A stretch of DNA of 64,000 nucleotides from JANMZO01 sp963763135 (GTDB lineage Bacteria; Actinomycetota; Acidimicrobiia; Acidimicrobiales; JANYDT01): NCBI GenBank assembly GCA_963763135.1, contig CAVXNJ010000004.1, positions 992,001-1,056,000 of the forward strand. The letters are read 5' to 3'. The translations under genes were made by a program, and so were the position numbers. Positions 41,790 through 49,808 of the stretch are shown one piece after another (the first letter of the stretch is position 1; each line of letters starts with the position of its first letter). The notes below the pieces were generated by a model. The model ran no database searches. It saw only the letters and a list, made by a program, of their open reading frames with translations, and was not told the origin of the DNA.

Positions 41790-42299
41790 GTGAACAAAAC
41801 GACTGGCGACATCTCGACCGGAGCGGCGCCGGTCGTGGGCTACCGGGGCCCGCAAGTCTGTGCCATCGTTGGAATCAGCTACCGCCAGCTCGACTACTGG
41901 GCACGCACCGATCTCATGCGTCCCTCGATTTCTGATGCGAAGGGCAGCGGCTCTCAGCGGCGATATTCGTACAAGGATCTCGTCGAGTTGAAGGTCATAA
42001 AGAGCCTGCTGGATGCGAAGGTTTCGCTTCAATCCGCTCGTACCGCCGTCGAGTATCTCCGGGATCACCTGGGCGAAGACATTGTCACGGCGAACCTTGT
42101 TCTCTGCGGTGAGAACCCGCTTCTCGTCCGTGAAGACGGCGAAATCATCGATTTGATTCGTGGTGGACAGGGTGTGTTGAACATCGTTCCGCTCTCGCCG
42201 GTCGTCACCGAGTTGAATGCTGCGATTCTCCAGTTGTTTCCCCTCGACACCGTTCCGGTGCTCGATGGCTCGTCGCTTCCTCAAGCGGTCGCAAACTGA
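41790..42299 (+). CDS. MerR-family transcriptional regulator (Rv1830-like)
   Basis: This is a 169-residue protein. The MerR-type HTH (GPQVCAIVGISYRQLDYWARTDLMRPS, GSQRRYSYKDLVELKVIKSLLDAKVSLQSARTAVEYL) is followed by a short effector domain (LVLCGENPLLVREDGEIIDLIRGGQGVLNIVPL). Its position after the bifunctional nuclease matches Rv1830. GTG 41790 follows GAAGGAC. It precedes gcvT by 61 bases, so both may share a transcript. Confidence 0.9.
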   Translation: MNKTTGDISTGAAPVVGYRGPQVCAIVGISYRQLDYWARTDLMRPSISDAKGSGSQRRYSYKDLVELKVIKSLLDAKVSLQSARTAVEYLRDHLGEDIVTANLVLCGENPLLVREDGEIIDLIRGGQGVLNIVPLSPVVTELNAAILQLFPLDTVPVLDGSSLPQAVAN

Positions 42300-42360
42300 C
42301 CATTCCCGATCCTGCGCGTCGGACGCCAACCGTCGCTGCTGTTCCAACCGAAAGACTCCC

Positions 42361-43449
42361 ATGAAATATTCTCCGCTCGACGCCGACCATCGAGCCAGAG
42401 GCGCAAAGATGGCGGAGTTCGGCGGCTGGGAGATGCCGATAGCGTTCCCCGCAGGAACCATTGCCGAACACCAGGCCTGTCGCACAGGCTCAGCGGTGTT
42501 CGATGTCAGCCACCTTGGTACGCTCCGAGTTGAGGGGGCGGGCGCATTCGGTGCGCTCCAGTCGGCGTTCACCAACGACCTCAACCGCATCGGTCCGGGT
42601 CGAGCGCAGTACACCCACCTATTGGATCCGCTCGATGCGTCCGTGCTTGACGACATCATCGTGTGGTGGCATCCCCGGGCCGAGGGGGAGCCCGATGTTT
42701 TCGACGTGATGCCCAACGCGTCGAATACCGATCGGGTCGTGGCTGCCTTGCAGCAGGCACCCGGCGACATTCGCGTTGCTGACATCACGTCGGCGCGGGC
42801 GGTTCTGGCCGTGCAAGGACCGCAGGCGCGTGCGCGCACTGCAACGGTGTTTCCCGAACTTGCCGCGGTTCCGCATTTCGGGGTTGTTCGGGTTGATCTA
42901 CTTGGCGTACCGTGCCTGGCCGCCGGAACGGGATACACCGGCGAAGACGGGTTTGAGGTGGCGGTTCCGGTGGAGCGCGCACTCGACATACTCCTCGCCA
43001 TCGTTGGGGCCGGGAGCGATCCAGCGGGTCTTGGCGCCCGCGACACACTCCGACTCGAAGCCGGGCTACCCCTCCACGGCCACGAACTGGGCCCGGGCAT
43101 CACACCCTGGCAGGCGAACCTCGGTTGGGTTGTCCGCCTTGACAAGGGCGAATTTCAAGGGCGGGCGGCTCTCATCGCCGAACGCGACCGCGGGATAGCA
43201 CGGTCGCTCGTCGGGCTCCGCCTCGAGGGCCGCCAACCGGCCCGCGACGGGTCCGTGGTGAGCAATGCAGCCGGTGCGCCCATCGGCAGGGTTTCCAGCG
43301 GCAATTTCGGCCCGACGCTCGGCTACGCGATCGCGTTTGCGTTTGTCGAAACGGGCTCTGTTGCGGTGGGAGACCCTGTCACCTGCGATGTTCGGGGTAA
43401 AGCCCTCCCGGCAACAGTCGTAAAACCGCCGTTCCTTCCAAAGCACTGA
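42361..43449 (+). CDS. gcvT: Aminomethyltransferase (glycine cleavage T protein)
   Basis: This is a 362-residue folate-dependent enzyme: HRARGAKMAEFGGWEMPIAFPAGTIAEHQACR at the start, FDVSHLGTLRVEGAGAF, FTNDLNRIGPGRAQYTHLLD, YTGEDGFEVAVP and ARDTLRLEAGLPLHGHELG. It releases ammonia and forms methylene-THF from the H-protein-bound aminomethyl group. It lies near gcvH and directly after the MerR gene. Confidence 0.93.
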   Translation: MKYSPLDADHRARGAKMAEFGGWEMPIAFPAGTIAEHQACRTGSAVFDVSHLGTLRVEGAGAFGALQSAFTNDLNRIGPGRAQYTHLLDPLDASVLDDIIVWWHPRAEGEPDVFDVMPNASNTDRVVAALQQAPGDIRVADITSARAVLAVQGPQARARTATVFPELAAVPHFGVVRVDLLGVPCLAAGTGYTGEDGFEVAVPVERALDILLAIVGAGSDPAGLGARDTLRLEAGLPLHGHELGPGITPWQANLGWVVRLDKGEFQGRAALIAERDRGIARSLVGLRLEGRQPARDGSVVSNAAGAPIGRVSSGNFGPTLGYAIAFAFVETGSVAVGDPVTCDVRGKALPATVVKPPFLPKH

Positions 43450-43474
43450 ACCACGCCATCGAATGGGCGACCGG

Positions 43475-43501
43475 TGTCGGCGGGCATAGCGCCCGCCGAC
43501 A
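43475..43501. terminator. Bidirectional terminator between gcvT and the aldolase gene
   Basis: Perfect 11-bp arms TGTCGGCGGGC and GCCCGCCGACA enclose the loop ATAGC. It lies between two convergent genes, 25 bases after the gcvT stop. Confidence 0.7.
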
Positions 43502-43509
43502 GTCGCGTT

Positions 43510-44319
43510 TCAGTCGAAAAGATCAGGCTGTTCCCGGGTGATCCGGTCATACAGCGGCTGGAAACTGAACCATCCCGCGAGGTGGGTGCCGACCTGCGTG
43601 GCGGTCAACGCGGCCATCTCCGGATCAATCAACACCGGCTTGCCCGCTGCTTCGGCCATGAGCTGAGCCTGGCAGGAACGTTCCATGGTGATAAACCACC
43701 ACGCGGCTTCATCTACCGAATGGCCGACGGTCAAAAGACCGTGATTACGGAGAATCACAGCTTTACGTTCGCCCAATTGATAGGAAATCCGCTTGCCCTC
43801 CTCGGTGTCGAGCACGACCCCGGTGTAGTCATCGAACAACGTGTGGTCGTTGTAGAACGAACACGCGTCTTGGGTGATTGGATCGAGAAGTCGGCCGAGC
43901 GACGACCAGGTCTTCCCGTACACCGAGTGAGCGTGTGCGGCGCCGATCACATCGGGTCGTGCCGCGTGAACCTGAGAGTGAATGGCGAAGGCGGCCTGGT
44001 TGACCGGACGGCTTCCTTCGATGATTTTTCCGTCGTGACGCACGAGCAGGAGGTCGCTGACCCGGATGTGCCCGAAATGCATGCCGAACGGATTGACCCA
44101 AAAGTGATCCGTGAGCTCGGGATCGCGGGCCGTGATGTGGCCGGCGACACCTTCGTCGAAGCCGAAGCGCGAAAACAGGCGAAAGGCTGCAGCGAGTCGC
44201 TGTTTGCGATGGAGTCGCTCTTCGTCGATTCCTCGCTCGGCGGCGTCGAGCAGTGACGCACCGCCACCTCCGGAGAGTTTGTCGATCTGGGACTGGTCGG
44301 ACTGCTCGGTGGCACTCAT
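43510..44319 (-). CDS. Class II aldolase/adducin family protein
   Basis: This is a 269-residue protein: RLAAAFRLFSRFGFDEGVAGHITARDPE, DHFWVNPFGMHFGHIRVSDLLLVRHDG, the metal histidines in AAHAHSVYGKTWS, and LRNHGLLTVGHSVDEA. Members are zinc-dependent aldolases or, without the catalytic Glu, non-enzymatic adducin-like proteins. This one conserves the H-x-H and downstream H. ATG 44319 begins at the family N-terminus. The sugar or hydroxy-acid substrate is not known. Confidence 0.88.
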   Translation of the reverse strand: MSATEQSDQSQIDKLSGGGGASLLDAAERGIDEERLHRKQRLAAAFRLFSRFGFDEGVAGHITARDPELTDHFWVNPFGMHFGHIRVSDLLLVRHDGKIIEGSRPVNQAAFAIHSQVHAARPDVIGAAHAHSVYGKTWSSLGRLLDPITQDACSFYNDHTLFDDYTGVVLDTEEGKRISYQLGERKAVILRNHGLLTVGHSVDEAAWWFITMERSCQAQLMAEAAGKPVLIDPEMAALTATQVGTHLAGWFSFQPLYDRITREQPDLFD

Positions 44320-44419
44320 GAGGACCTCGGTATCTCGTGGGTTGACGGCAGAGTGAAGACTACGTGCAATCCCGTTCTTTTGTGCATGTGGCGGTCGAAG
44401 CGGTTCGGAGCACCTCGTC

Positions 44420-45232
44420 TCAGGCGAACTCCGCCAGAACCGCATCGCTCAGCGTCGGCCATGCCCGCAACGCCCACGGTCCGAACCGTCTGTCGTTCAC
44501 GACGACGGTGGCGAGGCCAACCGCCGGGTCGACCCAGATGAATGACCCGTTTCCACCGAAATGTCCGTAGGTGTCGACCGAGTTGTCGCGTCCCGTCCAA
44601 TGTGGGTGTTTCGCGCCGCGTATCTCGACGCCCAGGCCCCAGGGATTCGGACGGAACTGTCCGATTCCGGGGACGGTGCCGGCCAGCTCCGGAAAATGTA
44701 CCCGGGTGAATTCGCGGTGGGTGCTGCGGTCGATCAGCGTGGGGTTCAGCAGCTCTGCCACGAACCGGCCGAGGTCGTCAGCCGTGGAGACGACATCTTT
44801 TGCCGGGGATCCGACCAGCGACGAGGCCGTCATGCCGAGCGGCACGAATACGGAGGCGTCGAGGTACTCCGCCACCGTCATCCCCGCTTCGCGCTCCAAG
44901 GTGGCACCCAACAGTTCGAAACCGAAGTTGGAATAGATGCGACGGCTCTCGGGAGCGGCGAGCGGCTCATCCCCTTCGAATCCCACCCCGCTCGCGTGTG
45001 CGAGGAGATGGCGCACGGTCGACCCGAACGGACCGGCCGGGGTCGACAGATCGAGCGTTCCCTCCTCGACCGCCACCATCACGGCGTAGGCCACGAGCGG
45101 CTTCGATACCGACGCCACGGAGCAGGCCATGCCCAGATCGCCGTGGTTGAACAGGCGTCCGGACGCGCTAATGACGATGCCGGCGCTTTGACCCTCGAAT
45201 GCGGTCGGCAGCGACGGCCCAGGCGACGCCAC
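44420..45232 (-). CDS. Serine hydrolase / class C beta-lactamase-fold protein
   Basis: This is a 270-residue protein with the S-x-x-K motif in SVASVS-K (S41, K44), the Y-x-N equivalent Y100-S-N in RRIYSNFGFELLGATLE and the late motif GHFGGNGSFIWVDP. This is the fold of class C beta-lactamases, D-aminopeptidases and esterases. No signal peptide is seen. It is more likely an esterase or peptidase than a resistance enzyme. The upstream 73-residue gene lies 2 bases away. Confidence 0.87.
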   Translation of the reverse strand: MASPGPSLPTAFEGQSAGIVISASGRLFNHGDLGMACSVASVSKPLVAYAVMVAVEEGTLDLSTPAGPFGSTVRHLLAHASGVGFEGDEPLAAPESRRIYSNFGFELLGATLEREAGMTVAEYLDASVFVPLGMTASSLVGSPAKDVVSTADDLGRFVAELLNPTLIDRSTHREFTRVHFPELAGTVPGIGQFRPNPWGLGVEIRGAKHPHWTGRDNSVDTYGHFGGNGSFIWVDPAVGLATVVVNDRRFGPWALRAWPTLSDAVLAEFA

Positions 45233-45234
45233 GG

Positions 45235-45456
45235 TCAGCTCGGCGGGCGCAAATCGATACGGAGAGTCAAAATGCCGTCTTCCAGGACCGCTGTCGCGTC
45301 GCCGACCATGGCGAAATCCATGAAGTCGACCTGCATCCGCTCGCGGAACCGGGCCCGTTCAGCTCCTTCGACCGGAGGCATCGGACGGTTTCGGACGGCT
45401 TTCGCTCGTTCACGGAAACGCTCAAGGAAGGCTTCGATATCCAAACTGTCGCTCAC
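45235..45456 (-). CDS. Small conserved hypothetical protein
   Basis: This is a 73-residue protein, SLDIEAFLERFRERAKAVRN, then RARFRERMQVDFMDFAMVGDATAVLEDGILTLRIDLRPP. It is helical, then a beta pair. GTG 45456 has minus-strand TACAGT (45464-45469) 7 nt upstream, a leaderless start. It is coupled to the serine hydrolase gene. No function is recognised. Confidence 0.6.
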   Translation of the reverse strand: MSDSLDIEAFLERFRERAKAVRNRPMPPVEGAERARFRERMQVDFMDFAMVGDATAVLEDGILTLRIDLRPPS

Positions 45457-45665
45457 CGCAGCGACTGTAGACCCCCTTCCGGACGTTCGCAGACCAGGGT
45501 CGCGGAGCCGGTCGGTCCGCCCCGGGAGGGGGTCGTAGGCCTCTTACTGGGGCGATGCGCGTGACGACACCCGGGGAAATTCGGCATCCGCGAATTTATG
45601 TGCTCAACCCGAGTACACTTTTCACCCGATACGACCAAGACTGACGAAATTTCTGGGAGCAACAC

Positions 45666-45857
45666 GTGAAAAAGGGACGGCATCGCCGCTTTGAAGAGGC
45701 AAGAGCCCTCAAGCGGATTCAGCTGGAGCCAAGCACCGAGCCTTGTGACGAGTGCGGCGCGGCGGCGGATGAGAAGTGTGCGTCCTGGTGCCTCGCCCGT
45801 GTTCTCGACGACGATGACGATGCAGAGTTCGACACCGACGACGCTGCGAACTACTGA
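45666..45857 (+). CDS. Small acidic Cys-motif protein, hypothetical
   Basis: This is a 63-residue protein: a basic start (KKGRHRRFEEARALKRIQ), a Cys cluster CDECGAAADEKCASWCLARV that could bind zinc, and a strongly acidic tail (DDDDDAEFDTDDAANY). GTG 45666 follows GGGAG. The charge asymmetry suggests a nucleic-acid- or ribosome-associated small protein; this is inference only. It lies before typA. Confidence 0.5.
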   Translation: MKKGRHRRFEEARALKRIQLEPSTEPCDECGAAADEKCASWCLARVLDDDDDAEFDTDDAANY

Positions 45858-46058
45858 CTTTCTCGACCTTTTCCCTTCGAGTCACCTCACGAGATAGCCG
45901 CTCAGGCGGCGAGCCGGTTGATTCGCGCCAGCGTTACCGCTCGTTCTTTTGCCGTTTTTCTCATGCTTTTGTTTCCGCTCCAAACTCTGGGTGACGCCTT
46001 GTCTCCCGTTGATAACACCTGCCGCGTCTTTGCGGCCCGCATCTACCTGAGGACCCGT

Positions 46059-47900
46059 ATGACCGCCGTTGAACTCCGAAATATCGCCATTGTCGCTCAC
46101 GTCGACCATGGCAAAACCACGCTGGTTGACTCCATGCTCCGATTCGCCGGTGTCTTCGGTGCACGCGAACAGGCGGTTGACCGCATCATGGACTCCAACG
46201 ATCAGGAGCGCGAGCGCGGCATCACGATTTTCGCCAAACAGGCGTCCGTCCGGTGGAACCACTACAAGATCAACATCGTCGACACCCCGGGCCACGCCGA
46301 CTTCGGTGGCGAGGTCGAACGCGGTCTGCACATCGTCGATGGCGTTCTGCTGCTCGTGGATGCGGCTGAGGGTCCGCTGCCCCAGACCCGGTATGTGCTG
46401 TCGAAGGCGCTGCACAAGCACCTTCCGGTCGTGGTCGTCGTCAACAAGGTCGACCGTCAGGATGCCCGGCCCGACGAAGTGCTGACGGAAATCGAGCAGC
46501 TGTTCTTCGACCTTCTCGGAGAGCACGGCAACGCTGAGCACCTCGACTTCCCCGTGATTTCGGCGGTAGCCCGAGATGGTCGTTCCATGCAGGGCATCGG
46601 CATGCCGGGCGCCGAAGACGATCTCACGGCCCTCTTCGAGGCAATCGTGAAGACGATCCCGGCTCCCAGTGGAGATCCCGACGCGCCGCTGCAGGCCATC
46701 GTGAACAACCTTGACGCGTCCGACTATCTGGGGCGTCTCGGCGTGGGCCGGGTCCAGAACGGCACACTCCGAAAGGGTGAGTCGGTTGCGCTGCTCGGCG
46801 CCGAGCCCGCACCCGGAGTGCCCGGTGGCTTCATCAAGCGCAAGCTCGGCACCCTGATGGCTGTGGATGGCCTGAAGCGGGTCGACGTCGAAGAACTCGT
46901 GGCCGGTGACCTGTTCGTGGTCGCAGGATTCCCCGAGATCGAAATCGGCGACACCCTGGGGTCGGCCGACAACCCGATCGCGCTCGAGCGACTCGTGGTC
47001 GACGAACCGGTGCTGTCGATGACGTTCGGCGTCAGCACGGCACCAACCGCAGGCAAAGACGGCAAGTTCCTGACCTCCCGTCACCTTCGCGAACGCCTGG
47101 AGCGGGAAATCCTCGGCAACGTGTCAATCAAACTCCGCGAGACCGATTCCCCCGACATCTTGGAGGTCGCCGGTCGCGGTGAGCTTCAGCTGGCGGTTCT
47201 CATCGAGGCGATGCGCCGTGAAGGCTACGAACTCCAGGTCAGCCGCCCCGAGGTCATCACGAAGATCATCGACGGCAACAAGCACGAGCCGTACGAAGAA
47301 GTTACGGTCGACGTTCCCGACGAGTACGTAGGCGTAGTCACGCAGTCAGTGGCTCCCCGCAAGGGCCAGATGACAAACATGTATCCCGGCGACACCGGAC
47401 GCACGATTTTGTCGTTCGACTGTCCATCGCGAGGTCTTCTCGGCCTCCGCAACGAACTCCTGACCCAAACCCGGGGCACGGCGCTCATCCACCAACGCCA
47501 CGCCGGCTTTGTGCCGTGGGTCGGCGATCTGCCGCACCGTCTGGGCGGCGCCATGGTTTCCGACCGGGCCGGTGTTGCGACGGGGTATGCGCTCGATAAC
47601 CTCCAGTCCCGCGGTGTCTTCTTCATCGATCCAGGCGAAGAGGTATACGAGGGCATGGTCGTCGGCGAGAACGCTCGTTCAGAGGAAATGCTCATCAACG
47701 TCGTGCGGGAAAAAGCGAAAAATAACATTCGTACCCACTCCCATGATGATGCAGTGAAGCTCCCACCTAAGCGGGAAATGACGCTGGAAGTTGCGATCGA
47801 GTTCATCGATGCCGACGAACTGGTGGAGATCACGCCGCTCAACATTCGTGTGCGCAAGCGCATCCTCAAGGAAGAGGATCGTCGCCGAACGAAGCGCTGA
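46059..47900 (+). CDS. typA: Translational GTPase TypA/BipA
   Basis: This is a 613-residue ribosome-binding GTPase: G1 IVAHVDHGKTTLVDSML, switch segment ERERGITIFAKQASV, G3 VDTPGHADFGGEVER, G4 VVNKVDRQDARPDE. Domain 2, the EF-G-like domain V and the TypA-specific C-terminal region (SHDDAVKLPPKREMTLEVAIEFI) follow. ATG 46059 is preferred as it starts directly before the GTPase fold and follows TGAGGA. An upstream open frame from 45918 adds no conserved residues. It acts in ribosome assembly and stress translation. Confidence 0.95.
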   Translation: MTAVELRNIAIVAHVDHGKTTLVDSMLRFAGVFGAREQAVDRIMDSNDQERERGITIFAKQASVRWNHYKINIVDTPGHADFGGEVERGLHIVDGVLLLVDAAEGPLPQTRYVLSKALHKHLPVVVVVNKVDRQDARPDEVLTEIEQLFFDLLGEHGNAEHLDFPVISAVARDGRSMQGIGMPGAEDDLTALFEAIVKTIPAPSGDPDAPLQAIVNNLDASDYLGRLGVGRVQNGTLRKGESVALLGAEPAPGVPGGFIKRKLGTLMAVDGLKRVDVEELVAGDLFVVAGFPEIEIGDTLGSADNPIALERLVVDEPVLSMTFGVSTAPTAGKDGKFLTSRHLRERLEREILGNVSIKLRETDSPDILEVAGRGELQLAVLIEAMRREGYELQVSRPEVITKIIDGNKHEPYEEVTVDVPDEYVGVVTQSVAPRKGQMTNMYPGDTGRTILSFDCPSRGLLGLRNELLTQTRGTALIHQRHAGFVPWVGDLPHRLGGAMVSDRAGVATGYALDNLQSRGVFFIDPGEEVYEGMVVGENARSEEMLINVVREKAKNNIRTHSHDDAVKLPPKREMTLEVAIEFIDADELVEITPLNIRVRKRILKEEDRRRTKR

Positions 47901-47936
47901 GGAACTGCATCGTCGAATTGTCGGCGATTTGATTCT

Positions 47937-48003
47937 GTTCTTTGTCCGTCAGGTATTTGTCGGTCAGTTCTTTGTCCGTTCAGTTAGCCGTTCAGGTATT
48001 TCT
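47937..48003. repeat. Short direct repeats downstream of typA
   Basis: GTTCTTTGTCCGT occurs at 47937 and 47967 (30-base spacing). CAGGTATTT occurs at about 47950 and 47993. The region lies between the typA stop and its terminator and has no reading frame. Confidence 0.6.
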
Positions 48004-48016
48004 CCAAGCGTTATCG

Positions 48017-48051
48017 CATGAGGCCCGTCACGTTGCGTGACGGGCCTCATG
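48017..48051. terminator. Long perfect hairpin terminator after typA
   Basis: Arms CATGAGGCCCGTCACG and CGTGACGGGCCTCATG (16 bp, perfect) enclose the loop TTG. The arms can act in both orientations; a short T-poor tail follows. It isolates typA from the next gene. Confidence 0.8.
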
Positions 48052-48093
48052 GCTTCCTTATCTGATACTCACGTTTTGGCCCAGTCCCTCGCC

Positions 48094-48099
48094 TAAAGT
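48094..48099 (+). promoter_or_regulatory. -10 box of a leaderless promoter
   Basis: TAAAGT lies 7 nt before ATG 48107 of the secreted protein gene. Confidence 0.45.
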
Positions 48100-48106
48100 T
48101 TCTGAG

Positions 48107-49745
48107 ATGCTGAAGCGACACGGGCCGTACCAATTATTCGCTTTGTTTACGGCGATAACCGTCGTAATTGTCTCTATTTCGATGGCAACCAACGAGGCGT
48201 CGGGCGCCGCCGCGCCTAGGCGATCCGCGAAAACGGCTCCTGCGGCGCGGGTCGTCAGCGCGGTGAAGAAGACCACCGCCAAGAAACCCACTGCGAAGAA
48301 GACCACCACGACCAAGAAGAAGTCGAAGGCACCCTCCACCACCCGGAGGAAGACCAAGGCGACCACGACCACCAAGGCCAAGCGGACCACCACGTCGAAG
48401 CTCCCCTTGAAGCGATCGACCTCAACGACGGCGATGCCTGCCCCAACCGTGCCGGTTGCCGCCACCCTGGTCGAAGGGGTCGACGCGGGAAATCCGGGAG
48501 CGAACGCGACAGTTGCAACGGCGGTGGGAGCGGTCACCCCGGTTCCGGCCCAGTCCACGGTCCCGGGAGCAGACCCGAACGCCACCGTTCCCGGTGTGAC
48601 CACACCGGTTGCCACCACCACGACCCTGGCCCCGTACCCGGCACCGGCAAACCTGCCGAGTCGCCCCACTGCGGCCGGAGTCACGCCGTATCAGGGCCTC
48701 GGAACCTGGATCGACGCCTTCGACTGGACGATTCAAAAGGGCGGAAAGACGCCGAAGGTCGGGGCCCAGACCATTGATGCGATGGCGGCGGCAGGCGTGC
48801 AGACCGTGTTCGTACAAGCGGCGCGATACGACTCCGCCGACGTAGCCGAACCTGAGAGGTTGGTCCCGATCATCAATCGGGCGCACGAGCTCGGCATGTA
48901 CGTGGTCGTCTGGTATCTCCCGACTTTCACCGACGTGAACGCGGATCTGCGCCGCACCGTCGCCATCGCCAACCTCGACGTCGACGGAATCTCGATTGAC
49001 ATCGAAGCTCGCAACGTGGCGAATGTCGCGGAACGCAATCGTCGACTCGTGTCGTACAGCCAGTCGTTGCGGTCGCTGTTGCCAGGCCGATTCATCAGCA
49101 ACAACATCGTGCAGCCGAACATCATGGAAGCTGTCCCAAATCTCTGGCCGACGGAATACGGCAAGCCGCCCGCAACCCCAACCTCGTACTGGACCCCGTT
49201 TCCCTACGTCGACATCGCTCCGTACTACGACCTGTGGATGATTCAGAACTACTGGACCCAACGGTCGGCCGGCGGGGGATGGCGCGACGCCTACAAAATC
49301 TCCGTGGATAATGCGACCCGGCTCCGGGCCATTCTTCAGCGGCCGGATCTGCCCGTTTACTTGATCGGGGGAGTGGGCGACCGTCCGTTGACCACCAATG
49401 ATCTGGCTGGGTGGCTTCAAGCGCACTTCGAAATGAAGAGCGTCGGCGCAAGCTTCTACGATTGGGTGGTCACGCCACCGAACTGGTGGCCGGTGCTTTG
49501 GGCCACCCGTTATGCGGCGCCGGGGCAGACGACGGACCCGAGGTTCATCCCGGTCCCCGTCACGCCGTATGTGGCTCCGGCACAGCCGGTTCTGCTCCCG
49601 CCGACGACCACGATCCCTCCGGTGGTCGTCACGGCTGCGACAGTACCGGTCGTGCACGGCTGCGACCGTACCGGCGGTCCCGGTTCCCGCAACTGCCCCC
49701 TCAGCGTCGACGACGATCTCACCGGTGATAATTCTCACCCCTTGA
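48107..49745 (+). CDS. Secreted TIM-barrel glycoside-hydrolase-like protein, C-terminal tail frameshifted
   Basis: A signal-anchor (LFALFTAITVVIVSISMA) is followed by about 80 residues of Lys/Thr/Ala-rich repeats (AKKPTAKKTTTTKKKSK), a Pro/Thr linker and a barrel domain at ~190-475: WIDAFDWTIQKGGKTPKVG, AGVQTVFVQAARYDS, LGMYVVVWYLPTFTDV, VDGISIDIEARNVA and YDLWMIQNYWTQ. This looks like an extracellular sugar hydrolase or spherulin-type domain, of no assigned family. The continuous frame would run to 50185, deep into glcD, with an Arg-rich tail. Instead, one extra G near 49652 shifts out TAATVPAVPVPATAPSAS, which ends at 49745. A duplicated VVTAATVP segment supports this. Confidence 0.7.
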
Positions 49746-49796
49746 TCCGGCGTCACCCTGAACGGGACGCGGCCACGTCCCCACCGGGGAGGGCGG

Positions 49797-49802
49797 TAGC
49801 GT
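49797..49802 (+). promoter_or_regulatory. -10 box of a leaderless promoter (glcD operon)
   Basis: TAGCGT lies 6 nt before ATG 49809, ahead of the four-gene glycolate oxidase unit. Confidence 0.5.
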
Positions 49803-49808
49803 GGGCTC

